64,000 nt of DNA from an uncultured Rhodospirillales bacterium (GCA_903822185.1 CAIJOA010000020.1:1-64000); one strand, 5' to 3'; counted from the first letter of the stretch, positions 17,369 through 26,388 are shown. A program made the numbers and translations. The notes: a model not told the origin generated them from the letters alone.

Positions 17369-18316
17369 ATGTCCACCCCTCTTTTGCGCATCGGGACGCG
17401 CGGCAGCCAGTTGGCGCTGCGCCAGTCGGCGGAATTGGCCGAACGGTTGGGCAAGGCCCATCCGTCGCTTGCCGTTCCCGGCGCCATCGAGATCACCATC
17501 ATCCGCACGACCGGCGACCGCGTTACCGACAGGCCGTTGGCCGAGATCGGCGGCAAGGGCCTCTTCACCAAGGAGCTGGAAGAGTCGCTGAAAGACGGCC
17601 GGGTCGATCTGGCGGTCCATTCGCTGAAAGACGTGCCCGCCTTCCTGCCCGACGGGCTGGTCATCGCCGCGCATCTGCCGCGCGAGGATGCACGCGACGC
17701 CCTGATCACCCCCACCGGCGCACAAACGCTGAAAGAGCTGCCGCACGGCGCGTCGGTCGGCACATCGTCGCCACGGCGTCAGGCGCTGTTGCTGCATGCA
17801 CGGCCGGACCTGCGCATCGTGCCGCTGCGCGGCAATGTCGATACGCGCCTTGCCAAGATCGCCGGCGGGTCGGCTGACGCCACCATTCTTGCTCTGGCGG
17901 GGATGCGGCGGATCGGCCGCGATGGCGAGGCGACCGCGATCCTGTCGATCGAAGAAATGTTGCCGGCGGCGACGCAGGGCATCATCGCCATCGAGATTCG
18001 CGAAGACGACAGCCGCGTACGGTCATTGCTCGCCGCGATCGATCATCGCCCGACCGCGATCTGTGCCAGCGCCGAGCGCGCGCTGCTCAAGACCCTCAAC
18101 GGCAATTGCTATACGCCGATCGCGGCGATGGCGACGCTTGACGGGAATCACATCGCCCTCGACGCGATGGTGCTGTCGTTCGACGGCAAGAATTGCCATC
18201 GCGTGAAGCGTTCGACCACCACCAGCCGCGCGCGCGACCTCGGCAACGAGATCGGCGAGAAATTGCGCGAACTGGTCGGCTCCGCCTTCTTCGACACGAC
18301 ACCGAGCCCGGCATGA
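17369..18316 (+). CDS. hemC: Porphobilinogen deaminase (hydroxymethylbilane synthase)
   Basis: The 315-residue enzyme joins four porphobilinogen units into hydroxymethylbilane in heme synthesis. [14 protein letters not shown] at the start, [21 protein letters not shown] (residues ~68-90, named as landmark), [10 protein letters not shown] and RGNVDTRL are family motifs. The dipyrromethane-anchoring Cys is in [11 protein letters not shown] near residue 248. The stop overlaps the hemD start (ATGA), so translation is coupled. Confidence 0.97.
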   Translation: MSTPLLRIGTRGSQLALRQSAELAERLGKAHPSLAVPGAIEITIIRTTGDRVTDRPLAEIGGKGLFTKELEESLKDGRVDLAVHSLKDVPAFLPDGLVIAAHLPREDARDALITPTGAQTLKELPHGASVGTSSPRRQALLLHARPDLRIVPLRGNVDTRLAKIAGGSADATILALAGMRRIGRDGEATAILSIEEMLPAATQGIIAIEIREDDSRVRSLLAAIDHRPTAICASAERALLKTLNGNCYTPIAAMATLDGNHIALDAMVLSFDGKNCHRVKRSTTTSRARDLGNEIGEKLRELVGSAFFDTTPSPA

Positions 18317-19047
18317 AGGTGCTGATCACCCGCGCCGAACCGGATGCCGCGCGGCTGGCGCGCGATCTGGCGGCGCATGGGATCGATTCGATCATCGAGC
18401 CGTTGATGAGCATTCGCTTCGATCCCGAAGGCGCGCATATCATCGACACAATTCTTGCCGACGCCCAAGCGGTGCTGTTCACCTCGGCCAACGGCGTGCG
18501 CGCCTTTGCCGAGGCAACGGCGCATCGCGACAGCAAGGCTTTCGCCGTCGGCGATGCGACGGCGCGCGCCGCGCGCAAGGTCGGTTTCGTGAATGTCGAA
18601 AGCGCCGGCGGCAATGTCGATGATCTCGCTGCGTTGATCATCGCGCGTCTTAAACCGTCACATGGTCCGTTGCTCCATGCTGCGGGCACCATTACGGCGG
18701 GCGATCTGTTCGGACTGTTACGTGCTGCCGGCTTCGCCGTGCGGCGGGCCGTGCTGTACGAGACCGTACCCACCGAAAAATTGAGCGATGCAGCACGGGA
18801 GGCATTGCAGCAGAGCGCGATCGACGCCGCCTTGTTTTTCTCGCCGCGCAACGCACGTCAGTTCGTCGCTTTGGCGGCGAGCATGAAGCCCGCCTGCACG
18901 CGCATCACCGCCATCGCCTTAAGCCCCGCCGTCGCCCAAGAATTATCGCCGTTGCCGTGGCATCGCATCGCCGTCGCCGCCGCACCCAATGAGGCTGCGC
19001 TGATCGCGGCGCTTGAACAAAGTTTCGCAACGGAAAGATCGTCATGA
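18313..19047 (+). CDS. hemD: Uroporphyrinogen-III synthase
   Basis: This 244-residue protein closes hydroxymethylbilane with D-ring inversion to uroporphyrinogen III. The family is poorly conserved; visible features are the start [15 protein letters not shown], a two-domain alpha/beta layout, LFTSANGVRAFAE, and DAALFFSPRNARQFV in the second half. The ATG at 18313 overlaps hemC by four bases; an in-frame start at 18193 inside hemC is rejected. Position between hemC and the mitofilin-like gene supports the call strongly. Confidence 0.93.
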   Translation: MKVLITRAEPDAARLARDLAAHGIDSIIEPLMSIRFDPEGAHIIDTILADAQAVLFTSANGVRAFAEATAHRDSKAFAVGDATARAARKVGFVNVESAGGNVDDLAALIIARLKPSHGPLLHAAGTITAGDLFGLLRAAGFAVRRAVLYETVPTEKLSDAAREALQQSAIDAALFFSPRNARQFVALAASMKPACTRITAIALSPAVAQELSPLPWHRIAVAAAPNEAALIAALEQSFATERSS

Positions 19048-20021
19048 CCGACGTGCCACCGCCGCCGCACAGCGTTGCAACGCCCGAACCGATCATCGAA
19101 ACGTCGCCGAAGAAGAAGCGTCGTTTGTCGGGCGGGACGATCGCAATTCTGGCGATGATCATCGTCGTAATCGGCGTTGCTGGAAGCGCGCCGCTGTGGA
19201 TGCCGCTGCTACCGTCATCCCTGGCCGGCAAAAGCACACCCGAACCCGATAACAGCATCACGCAACGGCTCGACGCAATCGAACAACAACTCGATCGTCT
19301 ATCCTCGATCGGCAATCGGCTCGATGCGTTGGAACAACGCCGTACGCCCGATGCGAGCGCGACCATCGCACCGCTCAACGATCACATGCAGCAACTCGAT
19401 GGACGGCTCGACCGCATCGAGACGCGCCTCACGCAGATGGCCAAGGATCAAGCGTCGCAAGGCGACAGCACCGAGCGCGTCCTGCTGATCGCGCTGGCGC
19501 AACTCGGCGGCGCGGTGTCGGGATCGCAGCCTTTCACGGCGCAACTGGCCAGCGTCGAAGCCTTGGGTCAGGGCCGTCCCGGCTGGGCTGCCGATCTGCG
19601 TCCGCTCCAAGATGTCTCGAAAAGCGGTTTGCCCAGCACCGCGATCCTGACGCAACGTTTCACCGAGACGGTCGCGCCCGCAATCCTGCGCGCCGACGCC
19701 GCCTCGCCCGGCCCCGATGAATCGATCTGGCAGGGGATGCTGTCGAAGCTGCGCAGCCTCATCGTCATTCGCCGCACCGATACGCGCCAAAGCGGCGGCT
19801 CACCCGCAACAGCGGCCGTGGCCACCGCGCAAGCCGCCCTCGATAAAGGTGATCTCGGCGGCGCGGTTCATGCGCTCGATCTTTTGAAGGGTGCCCCCGG
19901 CGATGCCGCGACCGCCTGGCTTAAAGACGCGCATCAACGGCTGCAGGCGGAAGAGACGATCGCAAAGCTGACGCAAAGCCTGTCGGCCGATCTGGCCGCG
20001 AGCACACGCGGCCGCGGCTGA
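19044..20021 (+). CDS. Mitofilin/Mic60-like inner membrane protein (COG4223 type)
   Basis: The 325-residue protein has a short cytoplasmic Lys/Arg-rich start (SPKKKRRLSGG), one membrane helix (residues ~31-52) and a long periplasmic part predicted as coiled coil (SITQRLDAIEQQLDRLSSI and following). The C-terminal third resembles the mitofilin signature region. Alphaproteobacterial Mic60 homologues sit at this exact place, between hemD and hemY, and shape intracytoplasmic membranes or membrane contact. Overlap with hemD is four bases (ATGA) and with hemY one base. Sequence conservation is low, so the call leans on gene order. Confidence 0.82.
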   Translation: MTDVPPPPHSVATPEPIIETSPKKKRRLSGGTIAILAMIIVVIGVAGSAPLWMPLLPSSLAGKSTPEPDNSITQRLDAIEQQLDRLSSIGNRLDALEQRRTPDASATIAPLNDHMQQLDGRLDRIETRLTQMAKDQASQGDSTERVLLIALAQLGGAVSGSQPFTAQLASVEALGQGRPGWAADLRPLQDVSKSGLPSTAILTQRFTETVAPAILRADAASPGPDESIWQGMLSKLRSLIVIRRTDTRQSGGSPATAAVATAQAALDKGDLGGAVHALDLLKGAPGDAATAWLKDAHQRLQAEETIAKLTQSLSADLAASTRGRG

Positions 20022-21436
20022 TGCGCGCGCTTCCAACGCTTCTCGTTCTGGCGCTGGTGATCGCCGGCGCGGTGTTTATCGCCGACCGGCCCGGCAGCGT
20101 TGCGCTGGTGTGGCAAGGCTGGCGCGTCGATACGAGCGTCACCGTGCTGCTGTTCGGCATCGCCATCGTCGCGATGATCGCCGCGGCGGCGTTTCATCTG
20201 TTGCGCCTGATCCTTGGCGGGCCGCGTGCCTTCATGCGGGGACGCCGCGAGCGGCGGCGGCAACGCGGCTATCGCGCGCTGACGCAGGGCATGGTCGCGA
20301 TCGCAGCCGGCGATGCCGCCGAAGCGAAACGCTTTGCCCGTCAAGCCGATGTGCTGTTGGCCGAACCGCCGCTGACGTTGTTGCTGTCGGCCCAAGCCGC
20401 GCAGCTCAACGGCGACGAGCGCGCGGCCGAGAAATATTTCACCGCGATGCTGGACCGGCCCGAAACCGAGTTTCTCGGTCTGCGCGGGCTAATGATGCAA
20501 GCGCTCAAGAACAACAACGAGCCCGAAGCCTTGCGGCTCGCACGACGCGCCAAGGAATTACGCCCTAAGACGCCGTGGGTTTTATCGAGCCTCTTCGAGT
20601 TGCAATCGCGTGCCGGCAAATGGGCCGAGGCCGAAACCACACTGGCGCTTGCCGCACGGCGTAAGGTCTTGCCGGAGCTGACATCGCGCCGGCATCGCGC
20701 CGTTATGCTCCACGAGCAAAGCCGCGCCGCTGAAACCGACGACCGGCATCGCGACGCAGCGCGTCTTGCCGGCAAAGCCAATTCTCTGGCGCCCGATTTC
20801 GCCGAAGCCGCGTCGCATTACGCCGCGATCCTGTCGGCCAGCGGGCAGACCAGACAGGCGCGAAAAGCGATTGAAACCGCCTGGAAAAACGAGCCCAATC
20901 CCGTGCTCGCCGCGACCTTCGATGCGCTGTTCGCCGATGAAACGCCGCTGCAACGCGTAAAGCGTTTCGAGACGCTAGCGGCGCAGAATCGCGATCATCT
21001 CGAAAGTCACATTGCCGCTGCGGGTGCAGCGTTGCGCGCGCGGCTATGGGGCGAGGCACGGCGTCATCTCGCCGCCGCCGGCGGGCGCGACGACAATGCG
21101 ATGGCAAGCCCGCGGGTCTGCCGGATGATGGCCGTGTTGGAAGAAGCCGAGCACGAGAATTTGTCCGCCGCGCGGATATGGCTGGCCCGCGCCGGTGCAA
21201 CGCCGATGCAAGACCCCGCCTATGTTTGCAGCGCCTGCGGCGGCGAAACCGCGTCCTGGATATCGATCTGCCCACATTGCCGCAGCTTCGATACCATCGC
21301 CTGGCGCGTGCCGGGCCATGGGCCAACATCGCAGTTGCGCACCGCAACCGAAATGACGCCGTCTTTGCCGATACCTGGCGGTCTTTCGGCGACCATCATT
21401 CCCATGGATAATCCGCCGGCGCGACGACCGACCTAG
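20021..21436 (+). CDS. hemY: HemY-like TPR membrane protein with C-terminal zinc ribbon
   Basis: The 471-residue protein has two N-terminal membrane helices (LPTLLVLALVIAGAVFIA and VTVLLFGIAIVAMIAAAAF) followed by the HemY_N segment (GPRAFMRGRRERRRQRGYRA) and a chain of TPR-like helices. A four-Cys ribbon lies at the C-terminus (CSACGG and CPHCRSFDTIAWR, residues ~402-427). The four cysteines resemble the rubredoxin-like end of E. coli LapB/YciM. HemY is found in heme clusters, but its enzymatic role is not settled; it is not the protoporphyrinogen oxidase of the same name in Bacillus. Confidence 0.88.
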   Translation: MRALPTLLVLALVIAGAVFIADRPGSVALVWQGWRVDTSVTVLLFGIAIVAMIAAAAFHLLRLILGGPRAFMRGRRERRRQRGYRALTQGMVAIAAGDAAEAKRFARQADVLLAEPPLTLLLSAQAAQLNGDERAAEKYFTAMLDRPETEFLGLRGLMMQALKNNNEPEALRLARRAKELRPKTPWVLSSLFELQSRAGKWAEAETTLALAARRKVLPELTSRRHRAVMLHEQSRAAETDDRHRDAARLAGKANSLAPDFAEAASHYAAILSASGQTRQARKAIETAWKNEPNPVLAATFDALFADETPLQRVKRFETLAAQNRDHLESHIAAAGAALRARLWGEARRHLAAAGGRDDNAMASPRVCRMMAVLEEAEHENLSAARIWLARAGATPMQDPAYVCSACGGETASWISICPHCRSFDTIAWRVPGHGPTSQLRTATEMTPSLPIPGGLSATIIPMDNPPARRPT

Positions 21437-21447
21437 AAGGATTTGCG

Positions 21448-21696
21448 ATGGCCCGCTTTTACGCTCCCGATTACAGCACGACGCTCGACAGCCCGTTCGC
21501 CCGTGACGCCGACAACAAGCTCGTCCGCCGATCCTACTGGATGGACATGAGCGACAAGACGCTCGTGATGGTGATGGTCAACGGCATCGGCGCCAACCTG
21601 ACGAACGAAGAAAAGCGGGCGCATTTGAGCGACTTGAAACGCGATCACCTGGTCGAGCAGGTCTGCATTCAAGAAATTCTGCCGCCGGGCCGATAA
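21448..21696 (+). CDS. Small conserved-looking hypothetical protein (82 residues)
   Basis: I do not recognise the family. The protein has no signal peptide or membrane helix; it starts MARFYAPDYSTTLDSPFARD and includes a hydrophobic strand TLVMVMVNGIGANL. AAGGA precedes ATG 21448, and only 11 bases separate it from hemY, so it is probably read from the heme operon. Twelve bases follow before the oxygenase gene. Confidence 0.7.
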   Translation: MARFYAPDYSTTLDSPFARDADNKLVRRSYWMDMSDKTLVMVMVNGIGANLTNEEKRAHLSDLKRDHLVEQVCIQEILPPGR

Positions 21697-21708
21697 GAGA
21701 ATAAGACG

Positions 21709-22335
21709 ATGCTCGAATTGGAAAAGGCGCGTTTCGCGGGCTTCTTCGAGACGCCGCTGCTCGAACATCGTTGGTCGGATGGTCCCGAACTGAACATCGT
21801 CTTACGCGCCAGCATCCTCGACCATGCACGCCGGCATCCCGGCACCGAGAATACCAATGTCGGCGGCTGGCATTCCGATGTCGGCACCCTCGAATTCTGC
21901 GGCGAGGCCGGCCGGCGTCTTCTCAAACATATGGGCGAGATGACCAAGGAAGCGACGCAGCGGCTTTTCACCAAATACGGCCAGCCCATCGAACCGATGA
22001 ATTGGTCGCTGACGGCTTGGGCAAACGTCAACAACAACGGCGACTTCAACAATTCACATACCCATCCCGGCGCGACTTGGTCGGGTGTCTATTACGTCGA
22101 TAGCGGTGAGTCCGATGCCGGCGCCAAAGGCACCGCTCTTCACATCGCCGATCCGCTGCCGTCGCGCAGTTCCAGCTTTTTCCCGACGCTTTCGAATTCG
22201 ACGCTGCTGATCCGGCCCGAGCTCGGCTTGATGCTTCTTTTCCCGAGCTACGTTCCGCACGCCGTACCGCCGCATCGCGGCGACCGGCCACGTATTTCGA
22301 TCGCCTTCAACGTGCGCAAAGATCCGTTTCCTTGA
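21709..22335 (+). CDS. Putative 2OG-Fe(II) oxygenase (TIGR02466-type)
   Basis: The 208-residue protein matches the pattern of the TIGR02466 group of putative 2-oxoglutarate/Fe(II) oxygenases. The double-stranded beta-helix ligands are suggested by NSHTHPGATWSGVYYV (His of the HxD-like site) and by the distal LFPSYVPHAVPPHRGDRPRISIAFN (His and the Arg that would bind 2-oxoglutarate). ENTNVGGWHSDVG near residue 45 is also typical. Such enzymes hydroxylate unknown substrates, and several occur in phage or secondary-metabolite settings. It runs toward the halogenase-like gene, only 10 bases from its stop. Confidence 0.82.
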   Translation: MLELEKARFAGFFETPLLEHRWSDGPELNIVLRASILDHARRHPGTENTNVGGWHSDVGTLEFCGEAGRRLLKHMGEMTKEATQRLFTKYGQPIEPMNWSLTAWANVNNNGDFNNSHTHPGATWSGVYYVDSGESDAGAKGTALHIADPLPSRSSSFFPTLSNSTLLIRPELGLMLLFPSYVPHAVPPHRGDRPRISIAFNVRKDPFP

Positions 22336-22345
22336 GAGCACCGGC

Positions 22346-23647
22346 CTAGGCGCGCGAAGACTCCGGTGGCATCTCGGGAAGTTCTTGGCCGAGACCACGG
22401 CGGTGCAATGCCGATAGAAGGTGGTAGGCAGCCTTGAAGCAAAAGATCGGAAATACCGAGCGCAGATTGCCGCGCAAATTTCCGGCCAGCATGTTGACGA
22501 TGCCGTCCCGCATCCAGAACCGGTTCGACGGCGCCATGAACATCGAGCGCATCACCGGATCGTTGATGCGGTAAATCAGCCAACTGATCCGATCCATCGC
22601 CTGCGCCAGCTCGCGATTTGTTTGCACCGCCATTTTCCGACCCTTTGCTGGATTTTCCAGCCAAGTATCCGCGGCCTTCGCGCCCAGTTCACCCGCCGTC
22701 ATCGCCATCAGCACACCGGTCGAGAACATCGGATCGACGAATCCGTAGGCATCACCAATCATCAAGAAGCCATCGCCGCTGCCCTGGCGCGCGCGATAGC
22801 TGTAATTGGCGGTGCTATAAACATCCGATACGCGCTGCGCCGCTTGCGTTCGCGCGGAGACGGTCGGACTGCCGGCGATGCGGCTCATCAGCAGTTCTTC
22901 GGGCGTGCCGGAGCGGCCCTTCCAGGCAGATTGATTGCCGACGAAACCGATGCTCATGATTCCGTCTTGCAGCGGGATCAGCCAGAACCAACCGTCCTCG
23001 GCAAGATGAATGCTGATATAGCCGGCGAATTCGCCTTCGCTTCGGGTGACGCCGGTAAAATGCGCATAGACGGCGGCGGTGTTGTTGTACTTGTTCGAGT
23101 CCTTCACGTTCATGCGCCCGGCCATGAAGGTGTCGCGGCCCGACGCATCGAGGACATAGCGGGGATGCCATTCCAGCGTTTGGCCCGCCGCATCCCGCGC
23201 CGTCACCACCGACCGCTGTCCCGATGTACCAAGCTGAACATCGGTGACGCGCGTTTCCTGAAACGCGTGAGCGCCTTCCTTGACTGCATTGGCGAACAAA
23301 AGTTCATCCAACACCGCGCGCTTCACCTGCCACGCATGCGTCCGGTCGCGGTTGAGCGCGTTGGCGAAGGGGAAGTGGCTGTGACGCCCGGTGCGATCCG
23401 AGGCGAATTCGGCGCCCGGCTTATGCACCCCGATCGCGCGCACCTGTTCCAGCACGCCCAGCCGCTCGAAGATGTCGAGATTGCGCGGCAGCAGGCTCTC
23501 GCCGATATGAAAACGGGGATGCAGGTCTTTTTCCACCAGCACGACCCGGCGTCCGGCCTTGGCAAGAAAAGCCGCCGCCGTCGAGCCGGCCGGCCCGCCG
23601 CCGATGACCACGATATCGGGTTGGGTATCGACGTTCGTCTGACTCAT
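22346..23647 (-). CDS. Halogenase-like FAD-dependent oxidoreductase
   Basis: The 433-residue flavoprotein has an N-terminal Rossmann motif (VVIGGGPAGSTAAAFLAKAG), then RFHIGESLLPRNLDIFERLGV as seen in CmlS/CndH/PltA-type halogenases. Lys76 in VHKPGAEF aligns in position with the proposed chlorinating Lys of that group. A WxWxIP-type sequence is present as WFWLIP at residues 220-225, usually associated with flavin halogenases that lack monooxygenase activity. MIGDAYGFVDPMFSTGV is the second FAD motif. Related geranylgeranyl reductase-like oxidoreductases share much of this, so halogenation remains an inference. Codon use fits neighbours. Confidence 0.8.
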   Translation of the reverse strand: MSQTNVDTQPDIVVIGGGPAGSTAAAFLAKAGRRVVLVEKDLHPRFHIGESLLPRNLDIFERLGVLEQVRAIGVHKPGAEFASDRTGRHSHFPFANALNRDRTHAWQVKRAVLDELLFANAVKEGAHAFQETRVTDVQLGTSGQRSVVTARDAAGQTLEWHPRYVLDASGRDTFMAGRMNVKDSNKYNNTAAVYAHFTGVTRSEGEFAGYISIHLAEDGWFWLIPLQDGIMSIGFVGNQSAWKGRSGTPEELLMSRIAGSPTVSARTQAAQRVSDVYSTANYSYRARQGSGDGFLMIGDAYGFVDPMFSTGVLMAMTAGELGAKAADTWLENPAKGRKMAVQTNRELAQAMDRISWLIYRINDPVMRSMFMAPSNRFWMRDGIVNMLAGNLRGNLRSVFPIFCFKAAYHLLSALHRRGLGQELPEMPPESSRA

Positions 23648-23751
23648 TGGCGGGCCTCGTTTTGAACGTTTATTCTTGCGACGCCAACTTACCGTCCCGC
23701 CGCCCTATCGACAATCGAAGTCCCGAAATGATTATCTGCTGGCCGCACGCC

Positions 23752-25503
23752 TCAATCGGATGCCGGCACGACAGGCAGCAGCAATCGCGATGACGATTTG
23801 ATCGTATTCAGACAACTCGTGCCGACGCTGGCATGGCGGAACGTCAACATTGCGGGCACCGTATCATTCTGATCGTCGCTGGCCAGGAAGAGGCGTATAC
23901 GATGGCCAGTCTTGAACCGCCGCGCGTTGGCGACCATCGGGATGCGATAGTGAACGGTCTCGCCAATCGGCACGGCGCGAAAAATCCGGCACGGCAAAAT
24001 AGGCGCGCCGGGACGACTTGCGGCTTCATCGACGTCGCGCAAGCCGGCGCGAAGATACCCAGCCGTGATGTCGGTAACGTGACCGGCCGCATCGACGTCC
24101 TGCAGAAAGACAAACCACGCCGTATCGGCCGCGGTGCTGCTGGCATCGAGCGCCAGTTCGATATCGCCGACAATGTCGATATCGTCCGTCAGCGGCGCGG
24201 TATCCCAAACGAGCGAGAAGGGCGGATCAATTTCGCTGGCCCGCGGGCGATTCAATCCGGTGCCCAATGTCATCAACGTGCGCGCGCCACTCTCTCCCCC
24301 CTCATCCTTCAATGTGCCGTCGGCGCGTAATGCCAGCGAATAATAAGTCGTATTCGGCAAGGGCCAGGTATCGGTTGCGTGCCAACCTTCCGCGCCGGGG
24401 ATGACATAACGAAAGCGCGGGCCATCCAGGATTCCAGTATCCTGTCCTTTCAGCCAATGGTCGAACCACGCCAAAGCCTCGACGTGAAGGCTTTCCCACG
24501 GCCAGGCCAAACCATGCTCGCCGAGCAGTACGACTTGGACATGCTTGCTGTTGCTGAGCTTTTCGAAAGCCGGAAAGGTAGCGGGCAAGTGCAACGGCAC
24601 GTTCTGCCAATCGCAGCCGAGATAGACCGGCACCTCGACTTTTTCCAAGAGTGGCATGAGATCGCGATCGTCCCACCAAGCATCGCGCAACGGATGTTCG
24701 ACCACGATCGCGCGCCATAGATCGTCCCAAGGATGCGGATCGTGGTGCAGCTTCAGCACCAGCTTCAGCCCGGTCATGGCGGCTTCGCCGTTCATCGTCT
24801 CGAATTTCTTGTGCACGGCCGGCGTCAGCAAAAGACGGCGCGCTGCCTCGAGCAGCTTGCTGCGCCACAGCTTGTTGGTGCGACCCGCGGTCATGCCGAT
24901 CATCGACAAGAACGGCGTGATGAAGGATATACTCACCAGACCGTGATGCGTTGCGGCTTCATAGAGATCGAAACTGCCGGCGATGGGCATGATCGCCTTG
25001 AGATGGGGCGGCCGTTCGACCGCGGCTTCCATCTGCGTCATGGCGAAATAGCTGATCCCGACCATGCCGATATTGCCGTCCGACCAGGACTGTTGCGCTG
25101 CCCATTCGACGACATCGTACATATCGCGGCGTTCCTCGCCGTCGAAAAACCCGAAGGTGCCGCCCGAGCCGCCGGTGCCGCGAAGATTGACGATGAGATG
25201 GACATAGCCGCGCGGCACGAAGAAATCGCTGGCGCCTGCTTCGACAAAACCGAGCGGGGCGCCGAGATTCTGGATTTGACGGGGATAAGGCGAAGCCGCG
25301 ATCAGGACCGGATAGCGGCCCGGCATCGCCGGCCGATAAACATCGGCAAACAGATGAACGCCGTCCCGCATCGGGATGGCAATGTCTTCATCCCGCACCA
25401 CCTCGAACTGCGGCTGCGACAGGTTGCGGTAGGCACGGCCTGATGTTTGCGGACCATTCAATTGCCGCTGCCCGGGTTCGACACCCGAAATTGCTCTATC
25501 CAT
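23752..25503 (-). CDS. CocE/NonD family alpha/beta hydrolase (peptidase S15 fold)
   Basis: The 583-residue protein has an N-terminal alpha/beta hydrolase domain and a C-terminal jelly-roll domain (SEIDPPFSLVWDTAPLTDD onward), as in cocaine esterase and X-Pro dipeptidyl peptidase. The nucleophile is Ser in GMVGISYFAMTQ; the usual final Gly of GxSYxG is Ala here. VYLGCDWQNVPLH and LLGEHGLAWPWE likely hold the Asp and His. No signal peptide is seen. The ATG at 25503 has an AAGGAAAAG site; a TTG at 25521 is less likely. The divergent TetR gene shares its control region with two palindromes, so the hydrolase is probably repressed by that regulator. Confidence 0.88.
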   Translation of the reverse strand: MDRAISGVEPGQRQLNGPQTSGRAYRNLSQPQFEVVRDEDIAIPMRDGVHLFADVYRPAMPGRYPVLIAASPYPRQIQNLGAPLGFVEAGASDFFVPRGYVHLIVNLRGTGGSGGTFGFFDGEERRDMYDVVEWAAQQSWSDGNIGMVGISYFAMTQMEAAVERPPHLKAIMPIAGSFDLYEAATHHGLVSISFITPFLSMIGMTAGRTNKLWRSKLLEAARRLLLTPAVHKKFETMNGEAAMTGLKLVLKLHHDPHPWDDLWRAIVVEHPLRDAWWDDRDLMPLLEKVEVPVYLGCDWQNVPLHLPATFPAFEKLSNSKHVQVVLLGEHGLAWPWESLHVEALAWFDHWLKGQDTGILDGPRFRYVIPGAEGWHATDTWPLPNTTYYSLALRADGTLKDEGGESGARTLMTLGTGLNRPRASEIDPPFSLVWDTAPLTDDIDIVGDIELALDASSTAADTAWFVFLQDVDAAGHVTDITAGYLRAGLRDVDEAASRPGAPILPCRIFRAVPIGETVHYRIPMVANARRFKTGHRIRLFLASDDQNDTVPAMLTFRHASVGTSCLNTIKSSSRLLLPVVPASD

Positions 25504-25517
25504 GTGCTTTTCCTTTT

Positions 25518-25533
25518 GCAAACGATCGTTTAC
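25518..25533. promoter_or_regulatory. Putative TetR operator 1 (GCAAACGATCGTTTAC)
   Basis: A 16-base near-palindrome with a perfect AAACGATCGTTT core. It matches operator 2 at 14 of 16 positions if the central bases and one arm position are ignored, and it lies next to the hydrolase start. Its centre is 40 bases from that of operator 2, close to four helical turns. Confidence 0.72.
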
Positions 25534-25557
25534 ATTTACGCCAGGGAAGTTAGAAAT

Positions 25558-25573
25558 GCAAACATCTGTTTGC
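25558..25573. promoter_or_regulatory. Putative TetR operator 2 (GCAAACATCTGTTTGC)
   Basis: The arms GCAAACA and TGTTTGC are exact inverted repeats around two central bases. The site ends 16 bases before the TTG start of the TetR gene, where a bound repressor would block the regulator's own expression. The shared arm GCAAAC with operator 1 defines a likely consensus GCAAACryyyGTTTrC. Confidence 0.78.
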
Positions 25574-25589
25574 TTTTGTGGAGTGTTCC

Positions 25590-26159
25590 TTGTCCGACCT
25601 GCCGCGCCCGCGCAAATCCGATGTCGCCCGTGACCGTATTCTGGCAGCCGCCCGGCGGATTTTTTCCGAAGAAGGCTATGAAGGCACGACTATTCGCGCG
25701 ATAGCCGCGACGGCATCGATCAACCCAGCCATGGTCATGCGCTATTACGGCTCAAAAGAAGGCCTTTTCGCCGCTGTCGCCAATCTCGATTTCAGGGTAG
25801 CGCCCTTGGCCGGCGTGCCGGTCGCCGAGCTTGGTGAAGCCCTTGTCAGGCATGTCATGGCGTTATGGGAGAACCCGCGTGACGGGGTGGTCCTCGCGGC
25901 GATGATGCGCGCCTCGATCTCGAACGAAAGTGCGCGCGAGCGTATCGTCGCGCAGTTTTCAGAACAGATCGCCGGCCTGTTTAGCGCCATTGGCCCCACG
26001 GCGGCGCCGGCGGCACCTTTTATCGCGACGCAAATTCTCGGGCTGGCGATGGCGCGTTATATCTGGCGGATCCCCGCCATTGTCGCTCTTCCGAAAGACC
26101 TCGTCGTCACGCGGATCGGCAAGACCGTGCAGCGCTATTTGACGGATATCAGCGCATAG
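25590..26159 (+). CDS. TetR family transcriptional regulator
   Basis: The 189-residue protein has an N-terminal TetR helix-turn-helix (ARDRILAAARRIFSEEGYEG, TTIRAIAATASINPAMVMRYYGSKEGLFAAV, residues ~12-60) and a helical ligand domain. TTG 25590 is chosen because GGAG lies seven bases before it; a GTG at 25578 is the alternative. It is divergent from the CocE-type hydrolase, and the intergenic space holds two matching palindromes. A simple model is autoregulation plus repression of the hydrolase, released by a substrate-like ligand. Confidence 0.92.
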   Translation: MSDLPRPRKSDVARDRILAAARRIFSEEGYEGTTIRAIAATASINPAMVMRYYGSKEGLFAAVANLDFRVAPLAGVPVAELGEALVRHVMALWENPRDGVVLAAMMRASISNESARERIVAQFSEQIAGLFSAIGPTAAPAAPFIATQILGLAMARYIWRIPAIVALPKDLVVTRIGKTVQRYLTDISA

Positions 26160-26249
26160 GTCGTGCCCCACGACGCGGCAAGCCGGCTAGTGAGTGCGAG
26201 TTTGTTAGTCGAGCGGTTCGGTCCGCTGATTCAGCGCGCTCGATGCCGG

Positions 26250-26290
26250 AAAATCCGGTCTATCCGAATTATTTTATCTGATCGGATTTT
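26250..26290. other. Inverted repeat AAAATCCG / CGGATTTT
   Basis: Eight-base exact arms are separated by 25 A/T-rich bases, about 90 bases after the TetR gene. A weak T-run follows inside the right arm. It may form part of a terminator, but the long loop makes this doubtful. Confidence 0.25.
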
Positions 26291-26347
26291 TAGACATTTG
26301 GGAACCCAGAGACGCTACGTCTTTCAAAAACTGTCGACGTTCTCTGA

Positions 26348-26378
26348 CGCAATGGGAGATAACACCTCTCCCATTGCG
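26348..26378. terminator. Perfect 12-bp hairpin between convergent genes
   Basis: CGCAATGGGAGA and TCTCCCATTGCG form an exact 12-base stem with a seven-base loop. It is ten bases from the stop of the minus-strand membrane protein and about 190 bases after the TetR gene. There is no T-run immediately after either side, so termination is likely but not certain. Confidence 0.5.
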
Positions 26379-26388
26379 GACACGGTCG

